Positions 19,523 to 28,237 of a stretch of 64,000 nucleotides of DNA are shown here, piece by piece. Positions within the stretch are counted from its first letter, which is position 1, and each line of letters opens with the position of its first letter. The DNA comes from Bergeyella zoohelcum ATCC 43767. Its GTDB lineage: Bacteria > Bacteroidota > Bacteroidia > Flavobacteriales > Weeksellaceae. The notes below the pieces were generated by a model. That model was not told where the DNA came from and did no database searches. It saw nothing but the letters and a program-made list of their open reading frames with translations. A program made the translations under genes and the position numbers. The stretch lies in assembly GCF_000301075.1 (NCBI RefSeq), contig NZ_JH932293.1:413155-477154 (forward strand). Reading direction: 5' to 3'.

Positions 19523-20209
19523 TTATTTGAAAAATTTTAATATAATCGGTAATGTTACCAAAGTATTATGAAACATATGAATAAAGATAGAGTATTGAAT
19601 TCCAAATCTAAGTCTTACATATGAAAATAAATAACCGTTCAATAGTACTGAAAACATAATCAAATAAGGAACTATTGATTTAGTTTTAAAATTATAATTA
19701 CCGAAATGAGCCAAACAAAAACTTATGGTTAATAAATGTGAAAGTATGATATAATGATTTTTTAAGAACGCATTTACATCATTGTATCTGTACAATATTA
19801 AATAAAGGCATGAAAAAAATAAAATACACACAAACAGATACCGGAGTATATCATTTTGAGGAAAATAACTTTTCATCAAAAAAAACATGAATAGACTAAA
19901 ACATACAAGAGAAATAGATAGATTTATTTTATTGATTTTTAGCGGTAAACGAAAAATTAACTCTTCTAATACAGGAGCTATAATACACACCAATAAAATT
20001 CTAATTCCATCGGGGAATTTTTTTTCTATCCCCGATGTTACTTCTCCATCTGATTTCAGCATTCCAAAAAATGAGAATATAATTGCCAATATCAAAAAAG
20101 AAAATAATACCCCAAAATACCTAGATACTACAAATTTCAAATTACCTATCAACCCGAAAGAATTTTGGCTCAGCTTTCCTTTTATTAAAAAATGAATTAT
20201 TTCTTTCAT
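19523..20209 (-). CDS. CPBP family intramembrane protease-like membrane protein
   Basis: 228-residue, AT-rich gene for a membrane protein with about 6 spans. CPBP motif 1 is LEELIFR (Glu82, Glu83, Arg87); later conserved histidines are CLAHFGNY (His168) and FHNT (His214, Asn215). It shares only the motifs, not the overall sequence, with the CPBP gene at 12865-13563. Role unknown; CPBP proteins can be immunity proteins or process prenylated proteins. The TAACTTTG box ends 4 bases before its ATG, which would give a leaderless transcript. Confidence 0.8.
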   Translation of the reverse strand: MKEIIHFLIKGKLSQNSFGLIGNLKFVVSRYFGVLFSFLILAIIFSFFGMLKSDGEVTSGIEKKFPDGIRILLVCIIAPVLEELIFRLPLKINKINLSISLVCFSLFMFFLMKSYFPQNDILRYLFVCILFFSCLYLILYRYNDVNAFLKNHYIILSHLLTISFCLAHFGNYNFKTKSIVPYLIMFSVLLNGYLFSYVRLRFGIQYSIFIHMFHNTLVTLPIILKFFK

Positions 20210-20213
20210 GTTG

Positions 20214-20221
20214 CAAAGTTA
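20214..20221 (-). promoter_or_regulatory. -7 box (TAACTTTG) for the CPBP gene
   Basis: Matches TAnnTTTG on the minus strand and ends 4 bases from the ATG at 20209, so the mRNA would start at or inside the start codon. Confidence 0.5.
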
Positions 20222-20463
20222 CAAATAATACACCTCTTCTGTATGCAAAAATCATTTAGTAAAATCCTCCCATTAAACGCTTTAGTTTATTTTTCGATAG
20301 GAAATAGAATAAAAAATGAGCGAAAATTCACAGTATCCTTAGGTATTTTATTTTCACAAATTTTTGAACGGTTATAATATTGCTCTTCTTGCCAGCTGAT
20401 AAGAATCATTAAAAACTTAATGCAAATTTAATAGATAAATAAGTGAATTCCATAAATTAGTAG

Positions 20464-20471
20464 TAATTTTG
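20464..20471 (+). promoter_or_regulatory. -7 box (TAATTTTG) for the TonB receptor operon
   Basis: Perfect TAnnTTTG about 56 bases before the receptor ATG; no TTG at standard spacing. Confidence 0.5.
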
Positions 20472-20527
20472 TCCCCTCAATGGAAATGAAAAATCATTCC
20501 TCATTATCGTTATAAATAGATTATCTT

Positions 20528-23386
20528 ATGATGAAGAAACTATCATTACTTTCACTATTCACGCTACTCCCTGCTTCCTATTATTTTGGGCAGACTACGG
20601 CGTATGGATATTTGAAAGATGCAAACGGGAACCCCTTAGAGCATGTAGAAGTGGATATCAAAGGGGCTACAAAAGGGGTGAAAACGGACAAAATAGGTTA
20701 TTTCCAATTCATCGACCTGAAGGAAGGAAATTACCAAATTGTTCTCAGTAGACCCAACTTTGAAACTAAAACCTTAGAATTCGAGGTTAAGGATGAAAAA
20801 AGATTAGACCTAGGAACTGTAACACTGTATTCCAATATCTTAGGTTTAGAGCAAGGGCTTACCATATTAGATAGCTCTGATGAAGAAGGCTCAGGGCAGA
20901 GTTCTACCGTGGGGCTTTTGCAGTCTTCTAGAGATGTTTTCTCCAGAATTGCTTCTTTTGATTTAGGTTTTTATTGGTTCAGACCAAGAGGTATAGATGG
21001 CAGAAAAAGCCAAACTTTCCTCAATGGTGCTCCCATGGGAAAAGCAGATGATGGCAATGTTAATTTTAATAACTGGGGAGGACTGAATGAAATTACCCGT
21101 TACCCAGAAATTGCAGTAAACCATAGCCCTTCTGAATATGCTTTTGGTGGTGCAGATGGCGTGGTGTACAAAAATACCAAAGCAAGTGAATACCGTAAAG
21201 GATTCCAGTTTACCCAATCCTTTACCAATAGAAATTATAGAAACCGTACTTCTCTAAGATACAGCTCTGGAATGGGTAAAAGCGGGTGGGCATTTACCAT
21301 AATGGGGGCCAGAAGATGGGCTAAAGAAGGTATCTACGAAGGCACATTCTATGACGCGTATGGTGCTTATATGGGAATAGAGAAGAGAATTAATTCAAAC
21401 AGAACCCTTACGCTTAATGTTTTTGCATCTCCTTCTAAGAGAGCTACCTCTAGCCCGAATACACAAGAAGTGTATAACTACAGAGGCATCTTCTATAACT
21501 CCTACTGGGGATGGCATAATGGTGAAAAGAGAAGTGAAAGAGTTCGTGAGAATTTCATGCCAATTATCCAACTTCAAGATTTCTGGAAAATCAGTGATAA
21601 AACCACCCTTTGGACTTCAGTTTCTTACCAATTTGGAAAAGATAAAGCCTCTCGTTTAGACTGGCAACAAACTCCTAACCCATCGCCTACTTATTATAGA
21701 AATCTACCCAGCTATCTGGCAGATCTTGACCCTACGGCAACCATCATTCCAGAGTCAGGACCGCTTTCTACCAACCAAATGGCGTATCAGGAAATGCTCA
21801 ACCATTGGAAAAATGGAAACCAACAATACACTCAGCTGAACTGGGATCTTCTCTATGCCAGAAACCGCCAACAGCCTGTGGGTACTTACTACGGAGCAAC
21901 GGGTAGAAGAGCACTGTATTACTTGGTGAACGATGTAAACGATGACAAAATTTGGAATGTTAATACTCACTTGGTGCATAATTTTAATGATGTTACCAAA
22001 TTCATTCTCAATATAGGTTATCAAAACTACTACTCTAACCAATACAGAGAGGTAAAAGATTTATTAGGAGCTGATTTTGTGCTGAACAGAGATCACTTCG
22101 CAGCCACAAATCCTAGAGCCAATGGAGAACTTTATAATGTAGGAGAAGCCAATGTAGCCAAAAAAGTAGGTGACAAGATGACCTATGACTATATCTTCAG
22201 AAGACAAGAAGTAAGGCTAAACCCTGCTTTAAGATTCTCTACGGGAGCTTGGGATGTATTCCTTTCTGGGCAAGCAGATTATTCTATCTCTAGCAGAGAA
22301 GGGCTTTTCAGACATTACCTCTACCCGAATGCTTACGGAAAAGGAAAAGAATATACTTTCTGGAATTTCGGTATGAAAGGGCAGATTACCCGTAGAATCA
22401 ACGGTAGAAACTTCATCGTGTACAATGGTGGTGTGTTCTCTGTAGCTCCGGTGCTGGATAATTTATTCATCAATCCAAGACTGAATGGCTCAGTGGTTCC
22501 TAATATCAAAAGCACTTTCTTCGTTGCAAATGATTTAAGCTATGTACTTAACGCTCCAAAAGCGAAAATTAGACTTACCGGATATTGGGTAGATACTCAA
22601 AACGGAACCAATACCTCTAGATTCTTTGCCGATGGAATTAATATAGAAACCATCAATGAGCAAGGAGAAGTTACTCCTACCCAGTCGGCATTTGTTACCC
22701 AAGTGCTTACTGATGTTCAAAAAAGAAATATAGGATTAGAACTAGGTGTTTCTTATAAACTTACGCCTTCTTTAGAGTTCCAAGGATTAGCCAATTTAGG
22801 ACAATATACTTATAGAAATAATCCTAATGTATATTTTGCTGCCGATGCTATGGGGGCTACAGATAATGGAAGCTCTTTCGTGGAGCTCGGAAAGGCTTAT
22901 CTGAAAAACTACCGTCAAGGGGGAACTCCTCAGCAAGCTTTCTCGGCGGGCCTTCGTTATTCATCTCCTAAATTCTGGTGGGTAGGTGCTAACTGGAACT
23001 ATTTAGCAAATAACTATTTAGACCCTTCGGCAATCATTAGAACGGAAAGATTTATCCAAAACGGAAACATAGGAACACCGTATGCAGGTGCGAATGAAGA
23101 AACACTAAGAAGACTCCTCGCACAGAGACAGCTGCCTTCTGCTCATTTCCTAAATATTAATGCAGGAAAAAGCTGGCTACTAGGAAAATATTATTTCCTC
23201 ATCTCTGCTACCGTGAATAATGTACTCAATAATACCAACTTTATTACAGGTGGTTTTGAACAAATCAGGAATGCAAACTTACCAAGCTTCCAGCAAGAGA
23301 GTGAAAGACAGCATCCTCTCTTTGCACCGAAATATTGGTACGGGCAAGGAAGATCTTATTTCATCAATCTCCAATTTAGATTCTAA
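20528..23386 (+). CDS. TonB-dependent outer-membrane receptor with CarboxypepD_reg-like domain
   Basis: 952-residue outer-membrane receptor. Order: signal peptide (MMKKLSLLSLFTLLPASYYF, cleavage near FGQ/TTA), a carboxypeptidase-regulatory-like beta domain at about 24-100 (AYGYLKDANGNPLEHVEV...KTDKIGYFQF), a plug-like segment (RPRGIDGRKSQTFLNGAPM), then a long beta-barrel ending in an aromatic residue (YFINLQFRF). The start could be either of two adjacent ATGs. Cotranscribed with the DUF5689 lipoprotein 30 bases downstream. Ligand unknown; there is no SusD partner, so a glycan-utilisation locus of the classical type is not supported. Barrel strands are rich in Tyr/Trp/Asn as usual. Confidence 0.9.
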   Translation: MMKKLSLLSLFTLLPASYYFGQTTAYGYLKDANGNPLEHVEVDIKGATKGVKTDKIGYFQFIDLKEGNYQIVLSRPNFETKTLEFEVKDEKRLDLGTVTLYSNILGLEQGLTILDSSDEEGSGQSSTVGLLQSSRDVFSRIASFDLGFYWFRPRGIDGRKSQTFLNGAPMGKADDGNVNFNNWGGLNEITRYPEIAVNHSPSEYAFGGADGVVYKNTKASEYRKGFQFTQSFTNRNYRNRTSLRYSSGMGKSGWAFTIMGARRWAKEGIYEGTFYDAYGAYMGIEKRINSNRTLTLNVFASPSKRATSSPNTQEVYNYRGIFYNSYWGWHNGEKRSERVRENFMPIIQLQDFWKISDKTTLWTSVSYQFGKDKASRLDWQQTPNPSPTYYRNLPSYLADLDPTATIIPESGPLSTNQMAYQEMLNHWKNGNQQYTQLNWDLLYARNRQQPVGTYYGATGRRALYYLVNDVNDDKIWNVNTHLVHNFNDVTKFILNIGYQNYYSNQYREVKDLLGADFVLNRDHFAATNPRANGELYNVGEANVAKKVGDKMTYDYIFRRQEVRLNPALRFSTGAWDVFLSGQADYSISSREGLFRHYLYPNAYGKGKEYTFWNFGMKGQITRRINGRNFIVYNGGVFSVAPVLDNLFINPRLNGSVVPNIKSTFFVANDLSYVLNAPKAKIRLTGYWVDTQNGTNTSRFFADGINIETINEQGEVTPTQSAFVTQVLTDVQKRNIGLELGVSYKLTPSLEFQGLANLGQYTYRNNPNVYFAADAMGATDNGSSFVELGKAYLKNYRQGGTPQQAFSAGLRYSSPKFWWVGANWNYLANNYLDPSAIIRTERFIQNGNIGTPYAGANEETLRRLLAQRQLPSAHFLNINAGKSWLLGKYYFLISATVNNVLNNTNFITGGFEQIRNANLPSFQQESERQHPLFAPKYWYGQGRSYFINLQFRF

Positions 23387-23416
23387 TACTCACTATAAAA
23401 TACTAAATAAAAAATC

Positions 23417-24754
23417 ATGTTAAAAAATACATTACTCAAAATCAGTGCTTGTGCACTCATCGTTACTGCTACACTTACCTCATGTGTTCAGAAAGACGAG
23501 TGGGATATTCCTCCTATGAATTGTGAAAACCGATTTTCAGAGCCTACCAAAACCATTCAAGAAGTCATTAATATGGCACCTTCCTCAGGTTCTACAATGA
23601 TTCCTAATGGACCTAATGACCCAGAGATTATCATTGAAGGTTTCGTGGTTTCCTCTGATGAAAACGGAAATTTTTACAAAAGCATCTCTATCCAAGATGC
23701 TCCTGAAAATCCTACCACAGGTATCTCTATCGAAGTAAATAAAACTTCTATCTACAGAGATCTTCCTGTAGGTGCTAAAATCAGAGTTCGTCTGAACGGA
23801 TTGGTCATCGGTTTTGATAGAGGTTCTTATAAAATAGGTGCAGTAGATCCTACTTATGCCATTGGAAGGATACCTGAAGTCCTAATGTCTAAGTACATCT
23901 CAGGGGTATGTAACGGAAACGGATTAGATGTAAGGGAAATCGTGCCACTGGAACTTCCAAACCTTGCCGAAGCCAAAAAAGCAAAATACATTAACCGATT
24001 GGTAAAAGTAAAGAATGTAATGTTTGCTGAAAGTGAGCTGGGTAAAACTTTTGTAGATTATGCCAATGGCGTACTCAGTGATACAGATAGAACGCTAGAA
24101 GATTTCAATAACGGTACGGCTGTATTAAGAAACTCTGGCTATTTCCGTGATGGGAAAACTCTTCTTCCAGAAGGCTCAGGGGAAATCTCTTTCGTAGTAG
24201 GACGATACAATTCTAATTTCCAAATGCAAATTCGTTCTATTAACGATATTCAATTCACCAACCCAAGACCTAACTTTATCTTTACAGATAACTTCAGTGC
24301 AAATAATTTAAACAAATGGACTGCGGTAAGCGTAATAGGTACACAAACATGGAGAGTAAGTTCCTACCAAGGAAATTACTACGCTACCATTAATGGACAA
24401 CAAGGCTCTACAAAATACGATAATGAAGATTGGCTAATTTCTAATGAAATACAACTTCCTGCTTCACTTTCGGAAGCAAGCCTTTCTTTTGATAACGATG
24501 CGAGATATGGAAATACTCCATTAGAACTATTCGTTACTACCCAATACACTGGAGACCCTGCTACTACTACTTGGGTGCCTCTATCAGGGGTAAATTGGGA
24601 CACCAATGACGCTGCCTATGGCTATGTAAACTCAGGAAATATTAGCCTTAGCAGCTTCATCGGTCAAAATATTAGAATTGCTTTTAAATATACTTCTACT
24701 ACTACCTCTACCAGCCTATGGCAAATAGACAATGTAAAAGTTCAGGAGCTTTAA
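23417..24754 (+). CDS. DUF5689 lipoprotein with C-terminal choice-of-anchor-J-like domain
   Basis: 445 residues. Lipoprotein signal with lipobox LTSC (Cys22 expected to be lipidated), then a DUF5689 region (about 40-270; EVINMAPSSGSTMI, IEGFVVSSDENGNFYKSISIQD, IRVRLNGLVIG) that resembles an OB-like fold, and a C-terminal beta-sandwich (about 290-445; DNFSANNLNKWTAV ... LWQIDNVKVQEL) like choice-of-anchor J domains. Probably a surface-exposed partner of the upstream TonB receptor. No type IX C-terminal sorting domain is evident. A terminator follows directly. Confidence 0.85.
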   Translation: MLKNTLLKISACALIVTATLTSCVQKDEWDIPPMNCENRFSEPTKTIQEVINMAPSSGSTMIPNGPNDPEIIIEGFVVSSDENGNFYKSISIQDAPENPTTGISIEVNKTSIYRDLPVGAKIRVRLNGLVIGFDRGSYKIGAVDPTYAIGRIPEVLMSKYISGVCNGNGLDVREIVPLELPNLAEAKKAKYINRLVKVKNVMFAESELGKTFVDYANGVLSDTDRTLEDFNNGTAVLRNSGYFRDGKTLLPEGSGEISFVVGRYNSNFQMQIRSINDIQFTNPRPNFIFTDNFSANNLNKWTAVSVIGTQTWRVSSYQGNYYATINGQQGSTKYDNEDWLISNEIQLPASLSEASLSFDNDARYGNTPLELFVTTQYTGDPATTTWVPLSGVNWDTNDAAYGYVNSGNISLSSFIGQNIRIAFKYTSTTTSTSLWQIDNVKVQEL

Positions 24755-24775
24755 AATAATATTTCATACTAAAGT

Positions 24776-24813
24776 AAAAGACCATCTTCACTGGGTTGTG
24801 AAGATGGTCTTTT
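24776..24813. terminator. Intrinsic terminator after the DUF5689 gene
   Basis: 16-bp perfect stem AAAAGACCATCTTCAC / GTGAAGATGGTCTTTT with a 6-base loop; symmetrical, so also usable on the minus strand. Confidence 0.9.
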
Positions 24814-24935
24814 GTTATTGGCAATATAATGCTCAATAGTTTTTAAACTTACTGTAATGGTGTAATCTTTACTGAAATAATCCGATTACAGGTAGCGAGT
24901 TCTAATTCATTAAAATGTAAATTTCTATTATTTAT

Positions 24936-25322
24936 CTATGAAATTAGAGTTTTCAGAAAGCTTATCTGTTCGTCTTTTTCTTTTAATCTTTCTTGATATT
25001 CACTGATACGCTGTTCATAAGAAGCAATTAGTTTTTCATTAGCATCCTTATTCTCTATTGTCAGATTTTGTACATAGGCATTGCCGTAAGCGTTGTCATA
25101 GTTTTGATTATTAATAATATATCTGTCATTATTAAAAAAATCAATAATGCTGGTTTCTAATATCTCAGCAATTTTCTGTAGGCGTTCCACCGTAATTTTG
25201 GTTTCTTCATTTTCCATACGAGCATAAGAAGCTTGGCTAATATTTAAGACATTCGCCATATACTCCTGAGAAAATCCTTTTTGTTCTCTTATTTTTCTAA
25301 TATTAAATCCTAAACTATTCAT
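24936..25322 (-). CDS. XRE-family helix-turn-helix regulator with C-terminal coiled coil
   Basis: 128 residues from ATG 25322. N-terminal HTH_3 domain (GFNIRKIREQKGFSQEYMA, then VLNISQASYARMENEETKI, residues 5-60), a spacer rich in Asn/Tyr, and a C-terminal predicted coiled coil (ASYEQRISEYQERLKEKDEQISFLK). The longer possible start at 25364 is rejected because a TATATTTG promoter box lies inside that extension. Divergent from the lipoprotein/BI-1 genes and so a candidate local regulator, but that is inference. This domain layout is common in flavobacteria, where targets are mostly unknown. Confidence 0.85.
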   Translation of the reverse strand: MNSLGFNIRKIREQKGFSQEYMANVLNISQASYARMENEETKITVERLQKIAEILETSIIDFFNNDRYIINNQNYDNAYGNAYVQNLTIENKDANEKLIASYEQRISEYQERLKEKDEQISFLKTLIS

Positions 25323-25353
25323 TTTTTGTATAAAATTATGCAATATTCGTATG

Positions 25354-25361
25354 CAAATATA
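25354..25361 (-). promoter_or_regulatory. -7 box (TATATTTG) for the XRE regulator
   Basis: TAnnTTTG on the minus strand, 31 bases before ATG 25322. It lies within the longer possible reading frame and so decides the start. Confidence 0.6.
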
Positions 25362-25394
25362 CATTATTAACTCAGTAAAACATATATCTCTATC

Positions 25395-25402
25395 TACTTT
25401 TG
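25395..25402 (+). promoter_or_regulatory. -7 box (TACTTTTG), target uncertain
   Basis: Perfect TAnnTTTG pointing right, 276 bases before the lipoprotein ATG. Could give a long leader for that gene, a small RNA, or be chance. Confidence 0.3.
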
Positions 25403-25638
25403 TAAAAGTTTTTTCAAAAAAAACTTGAACGACGCATTTTGGCGTAATAGCACTCTACTTTTACCGAAAAATAAATTATGTTTTTGTTTAAGAAAGAGGT
25501 ATTTATTAAGCTTATCATAAATAAAACTATGGCTTGTATTATTTTCGCCAATTTAGAATTATTTTATTCATATAAAAAGATAAATATAGATATTCCACCC
25601 TAATATTTATTATCATTAGTGTAACAATAGGGGTGAAA

Positions 25639-25646
25639 TATTTTTG
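25639..25646 (+). promoter_or_regulatory. -7 box (TATTTTTG) for the lipoprotein/BI-1 operon
   Basis: Perfect TAnnTTTG 32 bases before the lipoprotein ATG at 25679. Confidence 0.55.
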
Positions 25647-25678
25647 AAATTATTAACTAAATTATATAATCTTAAAAA

Positions 25679-26398
25679 ATGAAGAATTTTATTTATTTTT
25701 TATTGTTCTTACAAGTTGTTCTTACAAGTTGTTCTAAAATATCATCACCAAACTGTGATGATCAGGAAGTTTTGGATTTAGTAAGAAACATTTGTACCAT
25801 TGGTTCAGAAGATGGATTATTTAAAAACGCATCTTCAGCTTGGCGTAAAGTCTATAATGACTTCTATACAAAAGAAATAAGTGAATATGAATCTAAAATT
25901 GATAGTATAGAAAGCAAAATAGCAGAAATAGATAGCATCAGTTCAAAAAAAGTAGAATATTTAGAATCTTTAAGCAGAGAAGGATATTGGGATGATTACA
26001 CAGGTGAATACTATGAAGGAAATAGCAGAGAAATAAGTGAAAAAATATCTAAAGAACAAGAAGATAGGGACCAAAAAGCAGAAATTCTTTATAATAAAAA
26101 AACACTTATTGAAAAAGAGTACTCCAATCAGTTTTCTGAAAGAATAGAATATTTAAAAGATAACTACGAAAGTAATGATGCTATAAAAGCATTATATGAG
26201 AAGCACTTTGTTCCGCAATCGATCAGTGATATTGTTACTCTCAACAGCGATAAAAAATTTAAAAATTGTGAATGTAAAGCTATAGTGGAATACGCTGAAG
26301 AGAAACCTGTCAAAATCATTTACTCCGCACAGAAAGATGAAAATGGCTATATTTATGTAGAACTTATACAAAAAGAAAATAAAAATAAAAAATTATGA
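25679..26398 (+). CDS. Coiled-coil lipoprotein, family unrecognised
   Basis: 239 residues, AT-rich. Lipobox LTSC (Cys18) after a short signal peptide, then SKISSPNCDDQEV. A long charged helical region (about 65-165) with heptad-like ESKIDSIESKIAEIDSISSKK and SEKISKEQEDRDQKAEI suggests a coiled-coil hairpin. The C-terminal part (about 190-235; FKNCECKAIVEYAEEK ... ENGYIYVELI) matches the small lipoprotein at 28427-28756 in layout. Its stop overlaps the BI-1 start (ATGA), so the two are translationally coupled. Envelope localisation is predicted; function unknown. Confidence 0.8.
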   Translation: MKNFIYFLLFLQVVLTSCSKISSPNCDDQEVLDLVRNICTIGSEDGLFKNASSAWRKVYNDFYTKEISEYESKIDSIESKIAEIDSISSKKVEYLESLSREGYWDDYTGEYYEGNSREISEKISKEQEDRDQKAEILYNKKTLIEKEYSNQFSERIEYLKDNYESNDAIKALYEKHFVPQSISDIVTLNSDKKFKNCECKAIVEYAEEKPVKIIYSAQKDENGYIYVELIQKENKNKKL

Positions 26399-27078
26399 AT
26401 ACTTACTCACTAGTGTATAATGCTTCTGAAAAAGAAAAAGCATTGTTTTACAAAAAAGTGTATGGACACTTGGCATTATCTGTTTTTTTATTCATTATTG
26501 TAGAATCTATACTCATTGAGGTAGTGGATGAAGACATTATATTATCAATGTTTGATAGTTATACTTGGTTATTCATTATTGGTGGATTTTGGTTGGCATC
26601 TTTTTTTGCTGATAAGTGGTCTAAAGCTGAAAGTCAAACAGTTCAATATCTGGGGCTAGGGTTTTATATTTTGATAGAAGCAATTATTTTTTTACCCCTT
26701 TTATACTATGCTATATATTCCACAGGTGAAGAAGTAATTAGCCAAGCAGCAATACTTACTCTTGCTCTATTTGGTGCTTTAACTTCAATTGTATTTCTTT
26801 CAAAAAGAAATTTTTCCACCCTTCGAAGCTTCATTGTGGTTGGAGGTTTTCTATCCTTAGGAATTATTGTAGCAGGAATCGTTTTTGGTTTTGAATTAGG
26901 TCTATGGTTTACTGTTGGTATGATTCTTTTAGCATCTGGAAGTATTCTATATGAAACTCATCAGATAAAAAACGAATATACAACACAACAATATGTTGGG
27001 GCTTCATTAAAATTATTCGCTTCGGTTATGTTATTATTTTGGTATGTCATTAGATTATTTATTTCCTCTGATGATTAA
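26395..27078 (+). CDS. Bax inhibitor-1 / YccA-like membrane protein
   Basis: 227 residues with seven hydrophobic segments. The C-terminal block ILYETHQIKNEYTTQQYVGASLKLFASVMLLFW matches the TMBIM/BI-1 signature region, where acidic residues form the pH-sensitive Ca2+ site in characterised members. N-terminus YNASEKEKALFYKKVYGHLALS also fits. Bacterial members are proposed ion channels or FtsH regulators (YccA); the role here is unknown. Unusual in being coupled to an envelope lipoprotein gene and lying in an AT-rich islet. Confidence 0.82.
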   Translation: MNTYSLVYNASEKEKALFYKKVYGHLALSVFLFIIVESILIEVVDEDIILSMFDSYTWLFIIGGFWLASFFADKWSKAESQTVQYLGLGFYILIEAIIFLPLLYYAIYSTGEEVISQAAILTLALFGALTSIVFLSKRNFSTLRSFIVVGGFLSLGIIVAGIVFGFELGLWFTVGMILLASGSILYETHQIKNEYTTQQYVGASLKLFASVMLLFWYVIRLFISSDD

Positions 27079-27144
27079 TTTTAAAGACAATATAACAAAA
27101 AATGGTGCTTAAAAACCTTGTAAAGCATTGTCTTTTATAGACTT

Positions 27145-27184
27145 ATAAGAGTTATAATGAAAGTGGTTTCATTATAACTCTTAT
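27145..27184 (+). promoter_or_regulatory. 18-bp perfect hairpin next to the transposase start
   Basis: Arms ATAAGAGTTATAATGAAA (27145-27162) and its exact complement (27167-27184) around loop GTGG. The second arm ends 3 bases before the ATG at 27188, so the ribosome-binding region is inside the stem. IS elements often use such hairpins to block translation from read-through transcripts. It might also act as a terminator for the BI-1 operon. Confidence 0.65.
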
Positions 27185-27187
27185 TTT

Positions 27188-28162
27188 ATGTCCAAAACGA
27201 ATAAAAAATGTCCAGTTTGTGATTCTAATCACATCATCAAAAAAGGAAAAAGAAATGGAAAACAACGCTTTCAATGTGGAGATTGTCAGGCAAATTTTAC
27301 GATTAAAAACATTGGTGTAAAAAGAAAAAATCAATTCATTTGGTTCAGAAAATGGATAATGGAAAGGCAAGTCTATAAAACCCTTTCGAGGGATAGCTCA
27401 ATGAGCCAATCTACCCTTCAAAACCTCTTTAAACATTACCTTTCACAAGTTCCTACCCTCAGCATCAAAAGCAAGACAAAGGTTCATCTCTTGATTGATG
27501 GCACCTACTTTTCCAATGGATTATGCCTGATACTCTACTACGATTATGACATTCGATATGTGCAACTTTACCGCCAAACCAACAAGGAAAAACTTCGTGA
27601 TATAAAGCAAGATTTGGAAAACTTAAAGAAGCTGAATGTGGCAGTTTACAGTGTAACCTGCGATGGGCATAAATCTATTTTAGGAGCGGTAAAAAAGGTG
27701 TTTCCAGAGGTGATTATCCAAAGATGTTTAGTGCATATTAAACGACAGATTAAGAACTATTTAAGTGGTAGCCCAAAACATTTTATTAGCCAACAGCTTT
27801 TGTGTTTATCCAAAGAAATTACGCATCTAAAAACCAATGAACAGGCTAACGATTGGGTAAATAGATTTTACCAGTGGTATGTTGAAAATCAATATTTTAT
27901 AGAAGAAAAATCAATGAATGAAGAATCTGGATTTCAGTGGTTTAAACATAAAAATCTACACTTAGCTACTTATCATATTATCAATGCCTTACCCAATATG
28001 TTTGCATATCTGAAAGATAGTGAAATCCCTTATACTACCAATCGTTTAGAAGCCTATTTTACGCATTTGAAAGAGAAATTAACCTTGCATAGAGGACTTC
28101 GTTTTGAGGCTAAAAAGAACTTTATAAAATGGTATTTATATTTTAAAAATCAAGGGGGATAA
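27188..28162 (+). CDS. Transposase, IS256-like with N-terminal zinc ribbon and MULE-type DDE domain
   Basis: 324 residues, intact. N-terminal zinc ribbon CPVCDSNHIIKKGKRNGKQ then FQCGDC (Cys8, Cys11, and a second CxxC near residues 32-35), a helix-turn-helix-like segment, then a DDE core: LLIDGTYF (first Asp, near 103), VTCDGHKSI (second Asp, near 159), QRCLVHIKRQ, and TNRLEAYFTHLK (Glu, near 285). The order matches the variant zinc-binding IS256 group common in Weeksellaceae. Inserted between the BI-1 gene and the small paralogous lipoprotein. No frameshift, so possibly still active. Confidence 0.9.
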   Translation: MSKTNKKCPVCDSNHIIKKGKRNGKQRFQCGDCQANFTIKNIGVKRKNQFIWFRKWIMERQVYKTLSRDSSMSQSTLQNLFKHYLSQVPTLSIKSKTKVHLLIDGTYFSNGLCLILYYDYDIRYVQLYRQTNKEKLRDIKQDLENLKKLNVAVYSVTCDGHKSILGAVKKVFPEVIIQRCLVHIKRQIKNYLSGSPKHFISQQLLCLSKEITHLKTNEQANDWVNRFYQWYVENQYFIEEKSMNEESGFQWFKHKNLHLATYHIINALPNMFAYLKDSEIPYTTNRLEAYFTHLKEKLTLHRGLRFEAKKNFIKWYLYFKNQGG

Positions 28163-28187
28163 GGTTTTTTTAGCCATAGGGTTCATC

Positions 28188-28237
28188 CGATAGTTTTAAT
28201 AAAAAAGGGTGAGAAAAACTCACCCCTAAAACTATCG
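28188..28237. terminator. Compound hairpin downstream of the transposase
   Basis: Outer stem CGATAGTTTTA / TAAAACTATCG (11 bp) and inner stem GGGTGAG / CTCACCC with an A5 loop. Likely a transcription block at the IS tail; symmetrical, so the strand it acts on is unclear. Confidence 0.5.

Larger units (their letters stand above)
20210..20527. other. Divergent intergenic region
   Basis: 318 AT-rich bases between the divergent CPBP gene and the TonB receptor. Contains the two -7 boxes listed separately; no coding frame or obvious operator was seen. Confidence 0.5.
25323..25678. other. Divergent regulatory region
   Basis: 356 bases between the XRE gene and the lipoprotein gene. Contains three -7 boxes (minus 25354-25361, plus 25395-25402, plus 25639-25646). 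No frame supported. Confidence 0.5.

Noticed and set aside
20192..20377. 61-residue plus-strand frame between the CPBP gene and the TonB receptor
   Set aside because: It starts inside the divergent CPBP gene and its promoter; no family, no own promoter.
20528..24754. SusC/SusD-type polysaccharide utilisation locus
   Set aside because: The second gene is DUF5689, not SusD, and no glycoside hydrolase or carbohydrate regulator is nearby.
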